Assembly (NCBI RefSeq): GCF_002812705.1
Contig: NZ_CP025030.1
Span: 2,728,001 to 2,792,000 of the forward strand
Direction: 5' to 3'
Length of the DNA stretch: 64,000 nucleotides
Origin: Achromobacter spanius
Lineage (GTDB): Bacteria; Pseudomonadota; Gammaproteobacteria; Burkholderiales; Burkholderiaceae_B
Positions 9,289-17,183 of the stretch are shown here, piece by piece (position 1 is the stretch's first letter; each line of letters begins with the position of its first letter). The position numbers were made by a program, and so were the translations under genes. The notes under the pieces were generated by a model. That model had not been told where the DNA came from, ran no database searches, and saw only the letters and a list, made by a program, of their open reading frames with translations.

Positions 9289-11586
9289 ATGAACTCGCCC
9301 TCCGACCGCCAAGCAGCCCTGGACTATCACGAGTTCCCGACCCCGGGGAAGATTTCCGTGGTGGCGTCCAAGCCGCTCGTCAACCAGCGCGACCTGGCGC
9401 TGGCCTATTCGCCGGGCGTGGCGGCGGCCTGCGAGGAAATCGTGGCCGACCCCTCCAATGTCTACCGCTACACGGCGCGCGGCAACCTGGTGGGCGTGAT
9501 CACCAACGGCACGGCGGTGCTGGGCCTGGGCAATATCGGCGCGCTGGCCTCCAAGCCGGTCATGGAAGGCAAGGCGGTGCTGTTCAAGAAGTTTGCCGGC
9601 CTGGATGTGTTCGACATCGAAATCAATGAAACCGATCCCGACAAGCTGGTGGAAATCATCGCCGGTCTGGAAGCCACCTTCGGCGGCATCAACCTGGAAG
9701 ACATCAAGGCGCCGGAATGCTTCACCGTGGAACGCAAGCTGCGTGAACGGATGAAGATTCCCGTCTTCCACGACGACCAGCATGGCACCGCCATTACCGT
9801 GTCGGCCGCGTTCATCAACGGCTTGAAGGTCGTGGGCAAGGACATCAAGACGGTCAAGGTGGTGACGTCCGGCGCGGGCGCTGCCGCCTTGGCTTGCCTG
9901 GACCTGATGGTGGACCTGGGCCTGCCGCTGGAAAACATCTGGGTGACGGACATCGAAGGCGTGGTCTACGAAGGCCGTGTCGAGCTCATGGACCCGGACA
10001 AGGCGCGTTTTGCGCAAAAGACGGAAGCCCGCAAGCTGGCGGAAGTGATCCAGGACGCCGACGTGTTCCTGGGCCTGTCGGCGGGCGGCGTGCTCAAGCC
10101 GGAAATGGTCGCGGCCATGGGCTCGCGCCCGTTGATCCTGGCGCTGGCCAACCCCACGCCGGAAATTCTGCCGGAGGTGGCGCACGGCGTGCGCGATGAC
10201 GTGGTCATGGCCACGGGCCGGTCCGACTATCCGAACCAGGTCAACAACGTTCTGTGCTTCCCGTATATCTTCCGTGGCGCGCTGGACGTGGGCGCCACCA
10301 CCATCACGCGCGAAATGGAAATGGCGGCCGTTTACGCCATTGCCCAGTTGGCGGAAGAAGAGCAGAACGAAGTCGTGGCCGCCGCCTACGGTACCTACGA
10401 CATTTCCTTTGGCCCTGAATACCTGATCCCCAAGCCGTTTGACCCGCGCCTGATCGTGCGCATTGCGCCGGCGGTGGCCAAGGCGGCCATGGACGGCGGC
10501 GTGGCCACGCGCCCGCTGGCCGACCTGGAAGCCTACGAAGAACAATTGCAGCAGTTCGTGTACCACTCGGGCGCGTTCATGAAGCCGCTGTTCTCGGCCG
10601 CCAAGCGCATCGTGCGCGGCGGGGGCAAGGCGCGCATCGTCTTCACCGAGGGCGAAGACGAACGCGTGCTGCGCGCGGTGCAGGTGGTGGTTGACGAAGG
10701 CCTGGCTCGCCCCATCCTGGTGGGCCGCCCCGCCGTGCTGCTGTCGCGCATCGAGAAGTTCGGCTTGCGCCTGCGCCTGGGTGAAGACGTTGAAGTCACC
10801 AACCCGGAATACGACGAACGCTTCCATCAGTACTGGACCACGTACTGGGAACTGATGTGCCGCCGCGGCATCACCAAGGAAATGGCGCGCGTGGAAATGC
10901 GCCGCCGCCTGACTTTGATCGGCGCGATGATGGTGCACCTGGGCGATGCCGACGGCATGGTTTGCGGCACGGTCGGCGCGTATCACGACCACCTGCGTTT
11001 TGTGAACGAAGTGATCGGCCGTCGTCCCGGCGCCAACGTGTATGCCGCCATGAACATCCTGCTGCTCAACGAGCGCACGGTGGTATTGGTGGATACGCAT
11101 GTCAACGATGAACCCACCGCCGAACAGATCGCGGAATTCACGGTGATGGCCGCCCAGCAAATGGCTCGCATGAATCTGGCGCCGAAGGTAGCGCTGCTGT
11201 CGCGTTCGAACTTCGGTTCCGGCAGCTCGGCCTCGGGCGCCAAGATGCGCCAGGCGCTGGAGCTGGTGCGCGAAGCCGCGCCTGAACTGGAAATCGACGG
11301 CGAAATGCACGGCGACTGCGCGCTGGACGAAGCGCTGCGCATGCGCATCCTGCCGTCGTCCACGCTGAAGGGCGAAGCCAACCTGCTGGTGTGCCCGAAC
11401 GTGGACTCGGGCAACATCGCCTACAACCTGCTCAAGACGGCGGCGGGCGGCAACGTGGCGGTGGGCCCGATCCTGCTGGGCGCGAACGCACCGGTGCACA
11501 TCCTGACCTCCAGTTCCACGGTGCGCCGCATCATCAACATGACGGCAATGACCGTGCTGGACGCGAACCGGGTGGAAACCGCCTAG
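9289..11586 (+). CDS. maeB: NADP-dependent malic enzyme (malic enzyme-phosphotransacetylase-like fusion)
   Basis: 765 residues, close to the 759 of E. coli MaeB. It converts malate to pyruvate and CO2 with NADP+ in the cytosol, supplying NADPH and linking the TCA cycle to pyruvate. The malic N-terminal domain (about 15-145, [12 protein letters not shown]), NAD(P)-binding malic domain (about 160-400, [14 protein letters not shown]) and a C-terminal phosphotransacetylase-like domain (about 430-760) are in order. In this fused class the C-terminal domain is regulatory (acetyl-CoA sensing) rather than acyltransferase-active. ATG 9289 is chosen because [17 protein letters not shown] is the family N-terminus. 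Its stop overlaps the stop of the convergent LysR gene. Confidence 0.95.
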   Translation: MNSPSDRQAALDYHEFPTPGKISVVASKPLVNQRDLALAYSPGVAAACEEIVADPSNVYRYTARGNLVGVITNGTAVLGLGNIGALASKPVMEGKAVLFKKFAGLDVFDIEINETDPDKLVEIIAGLEATFGGINLEDIKAPECFTVERKLRERMKIPVFHDDQHGTAITVSAAFINGLKVVGKDIKTVKVVTSGAGAAALACLDLMVDLGLPLENIWVTDIEGVVYEGRVELMDPDKARFAQKTEARKLAEVIQDADVFLGLSAGGVLKPEMVAAMGSRPLILALANPTPEILPEVAHGVRDDVVMATGRSDYPNQVNNVLCFPYIFRGALDVGATTITREMEMAAVYAIAQLAEEEQNEVVAAAYGTYDISFGPEYLIPKPFDPRLIVRIAPAVAKAAMDGGVATRPLADLEAYEEQLQQFVYHSGAFMKPLFSAAKRIVRGGGKARIVFTEGEDERVLRAVQVVVDEGLARPILVGRPAVLLSRIEKFGLRLRLGEDVEVTNPEYDERFHQYWTTYWELMCRRGITKEMARVEMRRRLTLIGAMMVHLGDADGMVCGTVGAYHDHLRFVNEVIGRRPGANVYAAMNILLLNERTVVLVDTHVNDEPTAEQIAEFTVMAAQQMARMNLAPKVALLSRSNFGSGSSASGAKMRQALELVREAAPELEIDGEMHGDCALDEALRMRILPSSTLKGEANLLVCPNVDSGNIAYNLLKTAAGGNVAVGPILLGANAPVHILTSSSTVRRIINMTAMTVLDANRVETA

Positions 11587-12563
11587 GGCAGATGCGCCAA
11601 CAGCCGCTGCGGCAGCGAATAGCTGTCGATGTGGTCGCGCAAGGCTGTAATGAACAAGTCCTCGGCGGGGCTGCGGTGCGCGTCGCGGTGCCACAGCAGG
11701 TGCAGGTCCGCCGCGCACACACCCTCGCCGGGCGGCAACCGCCACAATCGGCCTTCGGCAAGGTCTGCCTCGACACTATGTTCAGGCAGGCAGCCGATGC
11801 CAAAGCCCGCCACCAGCAAGCGCTTGACCTCGTCGTGCTGGGATGACGTGGCGATGATGCTTCCCGAGAACCCGCGCTGATCGCGAAAGATCGTCAGCGG
11901 CGACAGGCTGTCGCCCAAGGCGTCACTGGCGAAAGACACGAAGTTCTCGTGCAGCAGGTCTTCCATGCGGATGTCGGCACGCCCGAACAGCGGGTGGTTC
12001 TTGCCGCAGAAAAGCGCATAGCGCTGCTGCAGAAAGAGCTTGTGGCCCAGGCGCTTGGGAATCTGCCGGCATAGCGCGATGCCCGCCGTGGCGGCCCGCT
12101 GCTGCAAGACATTCACGATTTCACTGCTGGGCAACACGTCCAATTGCACTTCAATGCGCGGGTGCGCGCGGTGAAAGCGCGCCCAAAAATCGTCATACAC
12201 CGCCGAATGGATGCGGCTGGCCACCAGCAGATGCACGCGGCCCACCGTTTGTTCTTCGGCCTGCGCCACGTCGCTAAGCAGTTGCGACACGCTTCCGTGT
12301 ATGGCCTGCGCGGCCTGGCGCACCTCTTCACCCGCCTGGGTGATGGCGAACTTGGCGTGGTGCCGCTCGATCAACCTGCGGTCCAGCTGCGCTTCCAGGC
12401 GGCGCAAGGCCTGGCTGACCGCAGACTGGGTCAGATGCAGTTTGATAGCAGCGCCGCTAATGCTGCGCTCTTCCGCGATCACCAGGAATGTACGTAGAAG
12501 ATTCCAATCCAGGCGCTCTCCCATGCGAGGGCTCGTTGCTGTGGCAATGGACTTTTCTTTCAT
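11583..12563 (-). CDS. LysR-family regulator divergent from M20 peptidase
   Basis: 326 residues. HTH at about 18-78 (RSISGAAIKLHLTQSAVSQALRRLE) and a LysR substrate-binding domain at about 105-310. The intergenic region shared with the M20 peptidase carries an AT-rich palindrome (12633-12657), so this gene probably controls the peptidase and itself. The 3' end overlaps the maeB stop codon by 4 bp. Confidence 0.9.
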   Translation of the reverse strand: MKEKSIATATSPRMGERLDWNLLRTFLVIAEERSISGAAIKLHLTQSAVSQALRRLEAQLDRRLIERHHAKFAITQAGEEVRQAAQAIHGSVSQLLSDVAQAEEQTVGRVHLLVASRIHSAVYDDFWARFHRAHPRIEVQLDVLPSSEIVNVLQQRAATAGIALCRQIPKRLGHKLFLQQRYALFCGKNHPLFGRADIRMEDLLHENFVSFASDALGDSLSPLTIFRDQRGFSGSIIATSSQHDEVKRLLVAGFGIGCLPEHSVEADLAEGRLWRLPPGEGVCAADLHLLWHRDAHRSPAEDLFITALRDHIDSYSLPQRLLAHLP

Positions 12564-12632
12564 GGCGCTATGAACGGGAAGAGATGATTGGAGTGGATGG
12601 TTGCGATAGGTTCGCAGCCGTCGCCCCCTATT

Positions 12633-12657
12633 TCAACATTAATTTTCCTTAAGTTGA
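12633..12657. promoter_or_regulatory. Candidate LysR operator upstream of the M20 peptidase
   Basis: Imperfect palindrome with outer arms TCAAC and GTTGA and inner arms TTAA and TTAA around TTTTCC. The AT-rich island lies in a 181-bp divergent promoter in otherwise GC-rich DNA. It has the dyad shape of a LysR recognition site. Confidence 0.45.
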
Positions 12658-12744
12658 TGATAAAAAAACGGAAATTGACGGTCGTTCCGCAGCAGGCGAT
12701 AAAGCCCCAGGCACTGCCATTTCCTCTTCGCTCAAGGACACCTC

Positions 12745-14049
12745 ATGGACAACGCAATGGCTCCCGCGCCGCTGACCGCGGAACAGACGCGCCGCATTCT
12801 GCAGGCGGTTGACGATCACTTTGACGCGCAACTGGCGTTCACGCAGGATCTGGTTCGCTTTCCGTCGCTGCGCGAGCAGGAGCACACGGCGCAGGACTTC
12901 CTGTACGAGGCGATGCGCAAACGTGGCTTTGCCATGGACCGCTGGAAAATCGACGTGGAAGACATCCGCTCGCATCCGGGCTTCGGGCCGGTCACCGTGT
13001 CGTACGAAAATGCGTTCAATGTGGTGGGCACCTACCGGCCCGAGGTTCAGACCGGGCGCTCGCTCATCCTGAACGGGCATGTGGACGTGGTGCCGACGGG
13101 GCCGCAGGAAATGTGGAGCCGCTCGCCCTGGGACCCGGCCATCATCGACGGCTGGATGTATGGCCGAGGCGCCGCCGATATGAAGGCCGGACTGGCCGCC
13201 AATCTTTTCGCCTACGACGCCCTGCGCGCGGCGGGCTATGCGCCGGCGGCGCCCATTTATTTCCAGTCGGTGGTGGAAGAAGAATGCACGGGCAATGGCG
13301 CGCTGGCCGCGCTGCTGCGGGGGTACAAGGCCGACGCGGTCCTGATTCCCGAGCCCGAGGAAAACATGTTGGTGCGCGCCAACGTCGGCGTGTTGTGGTT
13401 CAAGGTCCGCGTGCAAGGGCATCCCACGCACACGCGCGAAATGGCCAACGGCTTCAACGCCATCGACGCCGCCTACGCCACCATCGAAGCATTGCGAAAA
13501 TTGGAGGGCAAGTGGAACGCGCAGCATCATTGCCACCGGCATTTCGAGCACCTGGATCATCCCATCAACTTCAACATCGGCAAGATCGCGGGCGGTGACT
13601 GGCCGTCGACCGTGCCGCCCTGGTGCGAGTTCGACGTGCGCGCCGCCATCTATCCAGGCACGACCGCGGATGAGGCCCGGGCCGAGATCGACGCCTGCCT
13701 GCGTGATGCCGTGTCGGACCCGCGCCTGGGCGGCACGCCGCCCGAGGTCACGTACACCGGCTTCTATGCCGAAGGCTACGTGCTGGAAGAGGGCTCCGAT
13801 GCTGAAAACACCTTGCGCGATTGCCATCGCCAGGCGTTCCAGAGCGATTTGCAGACGTTCACCACGCCGGGTTATCTGGACGCGCGCGTGTTCGTCATCT
13901 ACGGCGACATGCCGACCTTGGTCTATGGGCCAAAGTCCCTGGACATCCATGGCTTCGACGAGCGTGTGCATCTGGAATCGGTGCGCTTGATCACCAAGAC
14001 CATCGCGCTGTTCATCGCGCAATGGTGCGGCGTGCAGCCTGCGCAATAG
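12745..14049 (+). CDS. M20-family peptidase/deacylase (ArgE/DapE type)
   Basis: 434 residues. Cytosolic two-zinc hydrolase of the M20 family (acetylornithine deacetylase/succinyl-diaminopimelate desuccinylase/peptidase group). Metal-site motifs are visible: NGHVDVVPTG with H112 and D114, GRGAADMKAG with bridging D145, and EEECTGNG with the catalytic/metal Glu pair near 178-180. The inserted dimerisation lid is at about 215-330. Many relatives cleave N-acyl amino acids or small peptides; the exact substrate is unknown. It is divergent from a LysR regulator and followed by a terminator now split by an insertion sequence. Confidence 0.9.
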   Translation: MDNAMAPAPLTAEQTRRILQAVDDHFDAQLAFTQDLVRFPSLREQEHTAQDFLYEAMRKRGFAMDRWKIDVEDIRSHPGFGPVTVSYENAFNVVGTYRPEVQTGRSLILNGHVDVVPTGPQEMWSRSPWDPAIIDGWMYGRGAADMKAGLAANLFAYDALRAAGYAPAAPIYFQSVVEEECTGNGALAALLRGYKADAVLIPEPEENMLVRANVGVLWFKVRVQGHPTHTREMANGFNAIDAAYATIEALRKLEGKWNAQHHCHRHFEHLDHPINFNIGKIAGGDWPSTVPPWCEFDVRAAIYPGTTADEARAEIDACLRDAVSDPRLGGTPPEVTYTGFYAEGYVLEEGSDAENTLRDCHRQAFQSDLQTFTTPGYLDARVFVIYGDMPTLVYGPKSLDIHGFDERVHLESVRLITKTIALFIAQWCGVQPAQ

Positions 14050-14072
14050 CATCCATTGCGCCTCTCCCAAAG

Positions 14073-14083
14073 AAAAATGCCCC
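14073..14083. terminator. Left arm of a rho-independent terminator split by the IS
   Basis: AAAAATGCCCC here pairs with GGGGCATTTTT at 15540-15550. Without the insertion sequence and one copy of its CGTG target duplication, the two arms would make an 11-bp stem closed by a CGTG tetraloop and followed by T residues. It would have served both the M20 peptidase (plus strand) and the convergent small secreted protein (minus strand). Confidence 0.8.
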
Positions 14084-14095
14084 CGTGTGAACTGA

Positions 14096-14136
14096 CCCCC
14101 GAAAGTTGGAGATATATCCAACCTTCGGGGGTTTTT
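14096..14136 (+). terminator. Terminator-like hairpin at the left end of the IS
   Basis: The arms at 14096-14110 and 14117-14131 pair over 15 positions with one mismatch around a GATATA loop, followed by TTTTT (14132-14136). It overlaps the left inverted repeat and sits directly before orfA (ATG 14139). It would terminate transcription entering from the M20 gene, a known way for insertion sequences to prevent activation by outside promoters. Confidence 0.65.
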
Positions 14137-14138
14137 AC

Positions 14139-14669
14139 ATGGCGAAGTACGACGAGCGTTTTAAGGTCAAGGTGGTCAAGGACTACCTGTCAGGCTCACT
14201 GGGTTTCAAAGCTGTGGCAGCGGTTCACGGCCTTAGGCACGCAACCGTTGAGCGGTGGGTGAACGGCTATCGCGAGCACGGTGTCTCGGGCTTGCGCCGC
14301 AAGGGCGCAAGCTATGACCAGGCCTTCAAGCTGAAGGTGCTCAAGCGGATGTGGCAGAAGCACTGGTCACAGGCCAAGACAGCGGTGGTGTTCGACATTC
14401 GCAGCGCGGCGCACATCGGTAAGTGGGCACGCCAGTATGATGCAGGGGGTATCGACGCACTGCGTTCCCGTCGAAAGGGGCCCCGCATGACCATGAGCAA
14501 CAAGCCACCCAAGCCTACCTCCTCGGTCGCTGAACTGGACGACAAGCAGATCATTGCTCGGCAGAACAAGGAGTTGATCCTGCTGCGCGCCGAGGTCGCG
14601 TACTTAAAAAAACTCGATGCCTTGATCCAGGAAAAGCGTGCGGCTGCGCAGAAAAAGCGCAAGTCGTGA
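14139..14669 (+). CDS. IS3-family transposase OrfA
   Basis: 176 residues from ATG 14139 (MAKYDERFKVKVV); a longer frame opens at 14106 inside the end hairpin and is not preferred. Two helix-turn-helix units (about 5-55 and 60-110) for terminal-repeat binding are followed by a leucine-zipper-like segment near the C-terminus (IIARQNKELILLRAEVAYL). A slippery run A AAA AAA (14606-14612) sits in the zero frame, and the -1 frame is open from there into orfB. A transframe OrfAB transposase can therefore form. Confidence 0.93.
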   Translation: MAKYDERFKVKVVKDYLSGSLGFKAVAAVHGLRHATVERWVNGYREHGVSGLRRKGASYDQAFKLKVLKRMWQKHWSQAKTAVVFDIRSAAHIGKWARQYDAGGIDALRSRRKGPRMTMSNKPPKPTSSVAELDDKQIIARQNKELILLRAEVAYLKKLDALIQEKRAAAQKKRKS

Positions 14670-15502
14670 CTGGATTAAGGCAACAACATCCGCTGTCAGC
14701 CTTGCTCCAAGTGGCAGGTCTGGCATCGAGCACTTACTACTACCAAGTGAAGATGGCCCAGGTCGCTGATCGGCATGCCACCCTCAAGGCCAGCATCGGC
14801 AAGACCTACGTGTACCACCAGGGACGCTATGGCTACCGGCGCATCACGGCCGCGCTGTGCCAAGCCGGGCAGCATGTGAACCACAAGACGGTACAAAAAC
14901 TGATGCAAGTGCTAGGACTGAGGTCCGTGGTACGACCGAAGAAATATCGCTCCTATCGGGGCCAGGAGGGCCGTGTGGCGCCTAATCTGTTAGCGCGCCA
15001 GTTCGATGCCGACAGGCCGAACCAGAAATGGGTCACCGATGTGACGGAATTCAATGTGCGTGGCCAGAAGCTGTACCTGTCGCCCGTCATGGACCTCTAC
15101 AACGGCGAAATCGTGGCTTACCAGACCAGTCTGCGGCCCATGTTCCAGCTAGTTGGCGCTATGCTGAAAAAGGCGCTCATGCGGCTCAAACCCGCCGACC
15201 ACCCGATGCTGCACTCTGACCAGGGGTGGCACTACCAGCAGCCTCAATACCGGCACATGCTGGCCACTCGATCAATAACACAGAGCATGTCACGCAAGGG
15301 AAACTGCCTGGACAATGCCGCCATGGAAAGCTTCTTCGGCACATTAAAGGCCGAGTTCTTCTACCCGAACCGCTTCGAGACCATCGAACAGTTGCAGGCC
15401 GGCATACGTCTGTACATCCGTTACTACAATTACGAACGCATCAAGCTCAAGCTAAAAGGCCTGAGTCCGGTTCAGTACCGAACTCAGGCCTTCGGCCCTT
15501 AG
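14666..15502 (+). CDS. IS3-family transposase OrfB (DDE integrase core)
   Basis: 278 residues; GTG start overlapping the orfA stop (GTGA), in the -1 frame relative to orfA. It has an HTH_21 segment (about 45-100) and an rve integrase core with the catalytic triad in WVTDVTEF, LHSDQGWHYQ and DNAAMESFFGTLK. It catalyses strand transfer, mainly as the OrfAB fusion. All catalytic residues are present and no stop interrupts it. Confidence 0.94.
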   Translation: MTGLRQQHPLSALLQVAGLASSTYYYQVKMAQVADRHATLKASIGKTYVYHQGRYGYRRITAALCQAGQHVNHKTVQKLMQVLGLRSVVRPKKYRSYRGQEGRVAPNLLARQFDADRPNQKWVTDVTEFNVRGQKLYLSPVMDLYNGEIVAYQTSLRPMFQLVGAMLKKALMRLKPADHPMLHSDQGWHYQQPQYRHMLATRSITQSMSRKGNCLDNAAMESFFGTLKAEFFYPNRFETIEQLQAGIRLYIRYYNYERIKLKLKGLSPVQYRTQAFGP

Positions 15503-15539
15503 CTTCTGACTCTCCAACTTCTGGGGGTCAGTTCACGTG

Positions 15540-15552
15540 GGGGCATTTTTTT
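15540..15552. terminator. Right arm of the split terminator
   Basis: GGGGCATTTTTTT, the partner of the left arm at 14073-14083. In its present form the 1.4-kb IS lies in the loop. On the minus strand it still follows the small secreted protein gene that ends at 15565. Confidence 0.75.
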
Positions 15553-15564
15553 CATGGGGCAGCT

Positions 15565-15945
15565 TTACGTGCTGCTGGCCTTCCAGGTGCCGTCCGGTTG
15601 CTTGCAGAACCAGAACTTCCAGGTTTCGGTGGTGCTGGTGCGCGCAAAATCCGCCACCAGGAAGCGGCAGACGCGGTCGTCCTTGACCTTGGAGGTTTGC
15701 GTGGGCGTCAGTTGCACCGTGATTGGCGCGGCGCGCTTGGCCTGGGCCTTGCTGGTCCATTCCGTGCGCTGGCCATCGGCCGAACTGTTCAAGGCCTGGG
15801 CCACGGCATCATGGAAAGAGGTCCGGTCGCCTTTGGGAATTTGCGTGATGAGCGAGTTGTTCAGCATCACGGGCGGCGCGGCGACCGCCGCTGCCGACAT
15901 GCCGCCTGCAACCAGCAGCGCGGCGAGAACGCGGGTGTATTTCAA
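15565..15945 (-). CDS. Secreted protein with surface-antigen-like C-terminus
   Basis: 126 residues. A cleavable signal peptide is clear (MKYTRVLAALLVAGGMSAAA, cut near AVA-AP). The C-terminal part (about 75-124, ending WKFWFCKQPDGTWK) resembles the short domain at the end of 17-kDa surface antigen (RT0821/Lpp0805-type) proteins, with its Cys-x-x-Pro-Asp-Gly-x-Trp pattern. No function can be assigned. It is convergent with the M20 gene, and the IS landed 30 bp beyond its stop codon. Confidence 0.7.
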   Translation of the reverse strand: MKYTRVLAALLVAGGMSAAAVAAPPVMLNNSLITQIPKGDRTSFHDAVAQALNSSADGQRTEWTSKAQAKRAAPITVQLTPTQTSKVKDDRVCRFLVADFARTSTTETWKFWFCKQPDGTWKASST

Positions 15946-16037
15946 GATGGGCTCCCTTCTGATTAGTCAGATTTTTATCTTGCACTGGAGCCGATAGTAC
16001 GCGAAGCCGTTGCGTTTGCCACGCAGGGACGGCTGAC

Positions 16038-16066
16038 AAAAAAAGGCCGCCTGAGGGCAGGCGGCC
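16038..16066 (-). terminator. Rho-independent terminator of the DUF4148 gene
   Basis: On the minus strand GGCCGCCTG, loop CCCT, CAGGCGGCC, then seven T residues. It lies 85 bp downstream of the DUF4148 stop codon. Confidence 0.88.
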
Positions 16067-16150
16067 AAGGGTACAACAAGGGGAGGGGTAATCGTCGTGC
16101 GTTCGTTGCCTGAGCGTTGCGGGTGCGCTGCCCAAGCGTTGCCGGTCAGA

Positions 16151-16507
16151 TCAGTTGCTGTGATAGACGCCGGCGAAGGGCATGTCGTTCGGTTCAACGT
16201 TGGACACCAGGCCGGCAGCCTTGGCGGTCGCTAGTTCAGCTTGAACGTCAGCGCGGGTCTTGCCCGTGTGCGGGGTGCCGTAGACGCCTTGGAACGGCAC
16301 ATTGTTCGGTTCAACGTTGCTCACCAGGCCGGCTGTGCGGGCTTCAGCCAATTCGGCTTGAATCTGGGCGCGGGTCGGGCCTTCATAGGGCGTGCCGTAA
16401 ACGCCTTGGAACGGCACGTTGTTGGGTTCGGTGTTTTCTGATGCGTAGGCGCCGGCGCTCAGGGCGGCAAAGGACAACATCAAAGCGGTAGCGAGGGTCT
16501 TCTTCAT
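16151..16507 (-). CDS. DUF4148-family periplasmic protein with internal repeats
   Basis: 118 residues with signal peptide (cut after AYA, about residue 22). The mature part is almost wholly a 39-residue repeat: residues 27-65, 66-104 and a partial copy from 105. Each begins EPN(N/D) and contains VPFQGVYGTP and TRAxxQAELAxAxxAGLVSNV. DUF4148 proteins are abundant small periplasmic proteins in Burkholderiales; their function is unknown. It has its own strong terminator and a long upstream region with a 13-bp inverted repeat, which suggests regulated high expression. Confidence 0.88.
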   Translation of the reverse strand: MKKTLATALMLSFAALSAGAYASENTEPNNVPFQGVYGTPYEGPTRAQIQAELAEARTAGLVSNVEPNNVPFQGVYGTPHTGKTRADVQAELATAKAAGLVSNVEPNDMPFAGVYHSN

Positions 16508-16894
16508 GGTAAATCTCCGATTTCAAGAGCCGTGGGAGCGAATCCGGCGGCCTATCCGTCGTGGTTCGTTGCTGTTTCCCGATGACTGAATTCTGCGCCG
16601 ATCGAAGCTAGGGATAAACCCGTATATCCGTAAAAGATATTTCCATGAATGGAAGGGTCATGTTCGATTTTCTTCATAGTCTCCATTCATGGAATCGATA
16701 GCGTCCAACCGTCATCATTGGCTGGCACCCGCAATGGCCAGGTTCAGTTGGCTCGCGGAAGGAGATCGGCTGGATCGGGGGTATGCAGCGGCTATCGCGG
16801 CGGTGGCGCGTGGCGTGGCGGCGACGGATGGGGCGCTTGCCGCGTACCGCTACTAGCGGCGCGGCGTCGGTAGGGCCGCGTCAATCATGCCGCT
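16508..16894. other. Intergenic region upstream of the DUF4148 gene
   Basis: 387 bp between slyX and the DUF4148 gene. No convincing ORF: a 74-codon plus-strand frame has no ribosome-binding site or family look. The part nearer the DUF4148 gene (16600-16700) is AT-rich and holds the inverted repeat described separately. The rest shows only GC-rich sequence. Confidence 0.5.
16641..16694. promoter_or_regulatory. 13-bp perfect inverted repeat upstream of the DUF4148 gene
   Basis: TTCCATGAATGGA (16641-16653) and its exact reverse complement TCCATTCATGGAA (16682-16694), 28 bp apart. Each arm is itself almost a palindrome (TTCCAT-GA-ATGGAA), so these look like two copies of one protein-binding site about four helical turns apart. 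It lies about 135-190 bp upstream of the DUF4148 start. The binding factor is unknown. Confidence 0.5.
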
Positions 16895-17110
16895 TCAGTA
16901 GTGCGGCGGCAGTTCGTCGCGCAGGCTGCGAAAAGGCGCGGCGCCTTCGGGTGCCTGCTGGCGCAGGTCGGCCACTTCGCGTTGCAGGCGGTCTATCTGC
17001 TGTTGCTGGCGGACGATAATCTGGTTGAGCTGTTCCAACAGATCATCCGCAAAGCTGGATTTGATTTCCAGCTCTTGCAGGCGGCGTTCGATGTCTTGCA
17101 TGGGTTCCAT
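16895..17110 (-). CDS. slyX: SlyX family protein
   Basis: 71 residues, the usual SlyX length. Almost entirely a coiled coil (about 5-50) rich in Gln/Leu heptads (LNQIIVRQQQQIDRLQREV), ending with the conserved LPPHY typical of SlyX. Cytosolic small protein of unknown function, named for its position beside slyD in E. coli. It is divergent from the TonB receptor gene, 73 bp apart. Confidence 0.88.
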   Translation of the reverse strand: MEPMQDIERRLQELEIKSSFADDLLEQLNQIIVRQQQQIDRLQREVADLRQQAPEGAAPFRSLRDELPPHY

Positions 17111-17183
17111 GGCGGCTATTAGAACCTATTCCAATGACGGTTTTCCAATGGCATAGGCAATAGCCAGGCATTTCAACAGGGAG

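Larger units (their letters stand above)
14088..15535 (+). mobile_element. IS3-family insertion sequence (IS150-like), complete, 1448 bp
   Basis: Both ends carry a terminal inverted repeat of about 25 bp with two mismatches, starting TGAACTGACCCCC and continuing to AGTTGGAGA. The element is flanked by a 4-bp direct repeat CGTG (14084-14087 and 15536-15539), the mark of transposition. It encodes the usual orfA and orfB with intact DDE residues, so it looks recently inserted and possibly active. Length and gene layout fit the IS150 group. No cargo gene is present. The insertion point is the tetraloop of a terminator. Confidence 0.93.

Noticed and set aside
9256..11745. 829-codon minus-strand open frame
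   Set aside because: It lies wholly antisense to maeB, is His/Arg/Gln rich without any domain, and results from GC-rich codon bias.
12649..14121. 490-codon minus-strand open frame
   Set aside because: Antisense to the M20 peptidase, whose metal-site motifs are clear.
16649..16873. 74-codon plus-strand frame as a small gene
   Set aside because: It overlaps the 13-bp inverted repeat and has no start context or recognised family.
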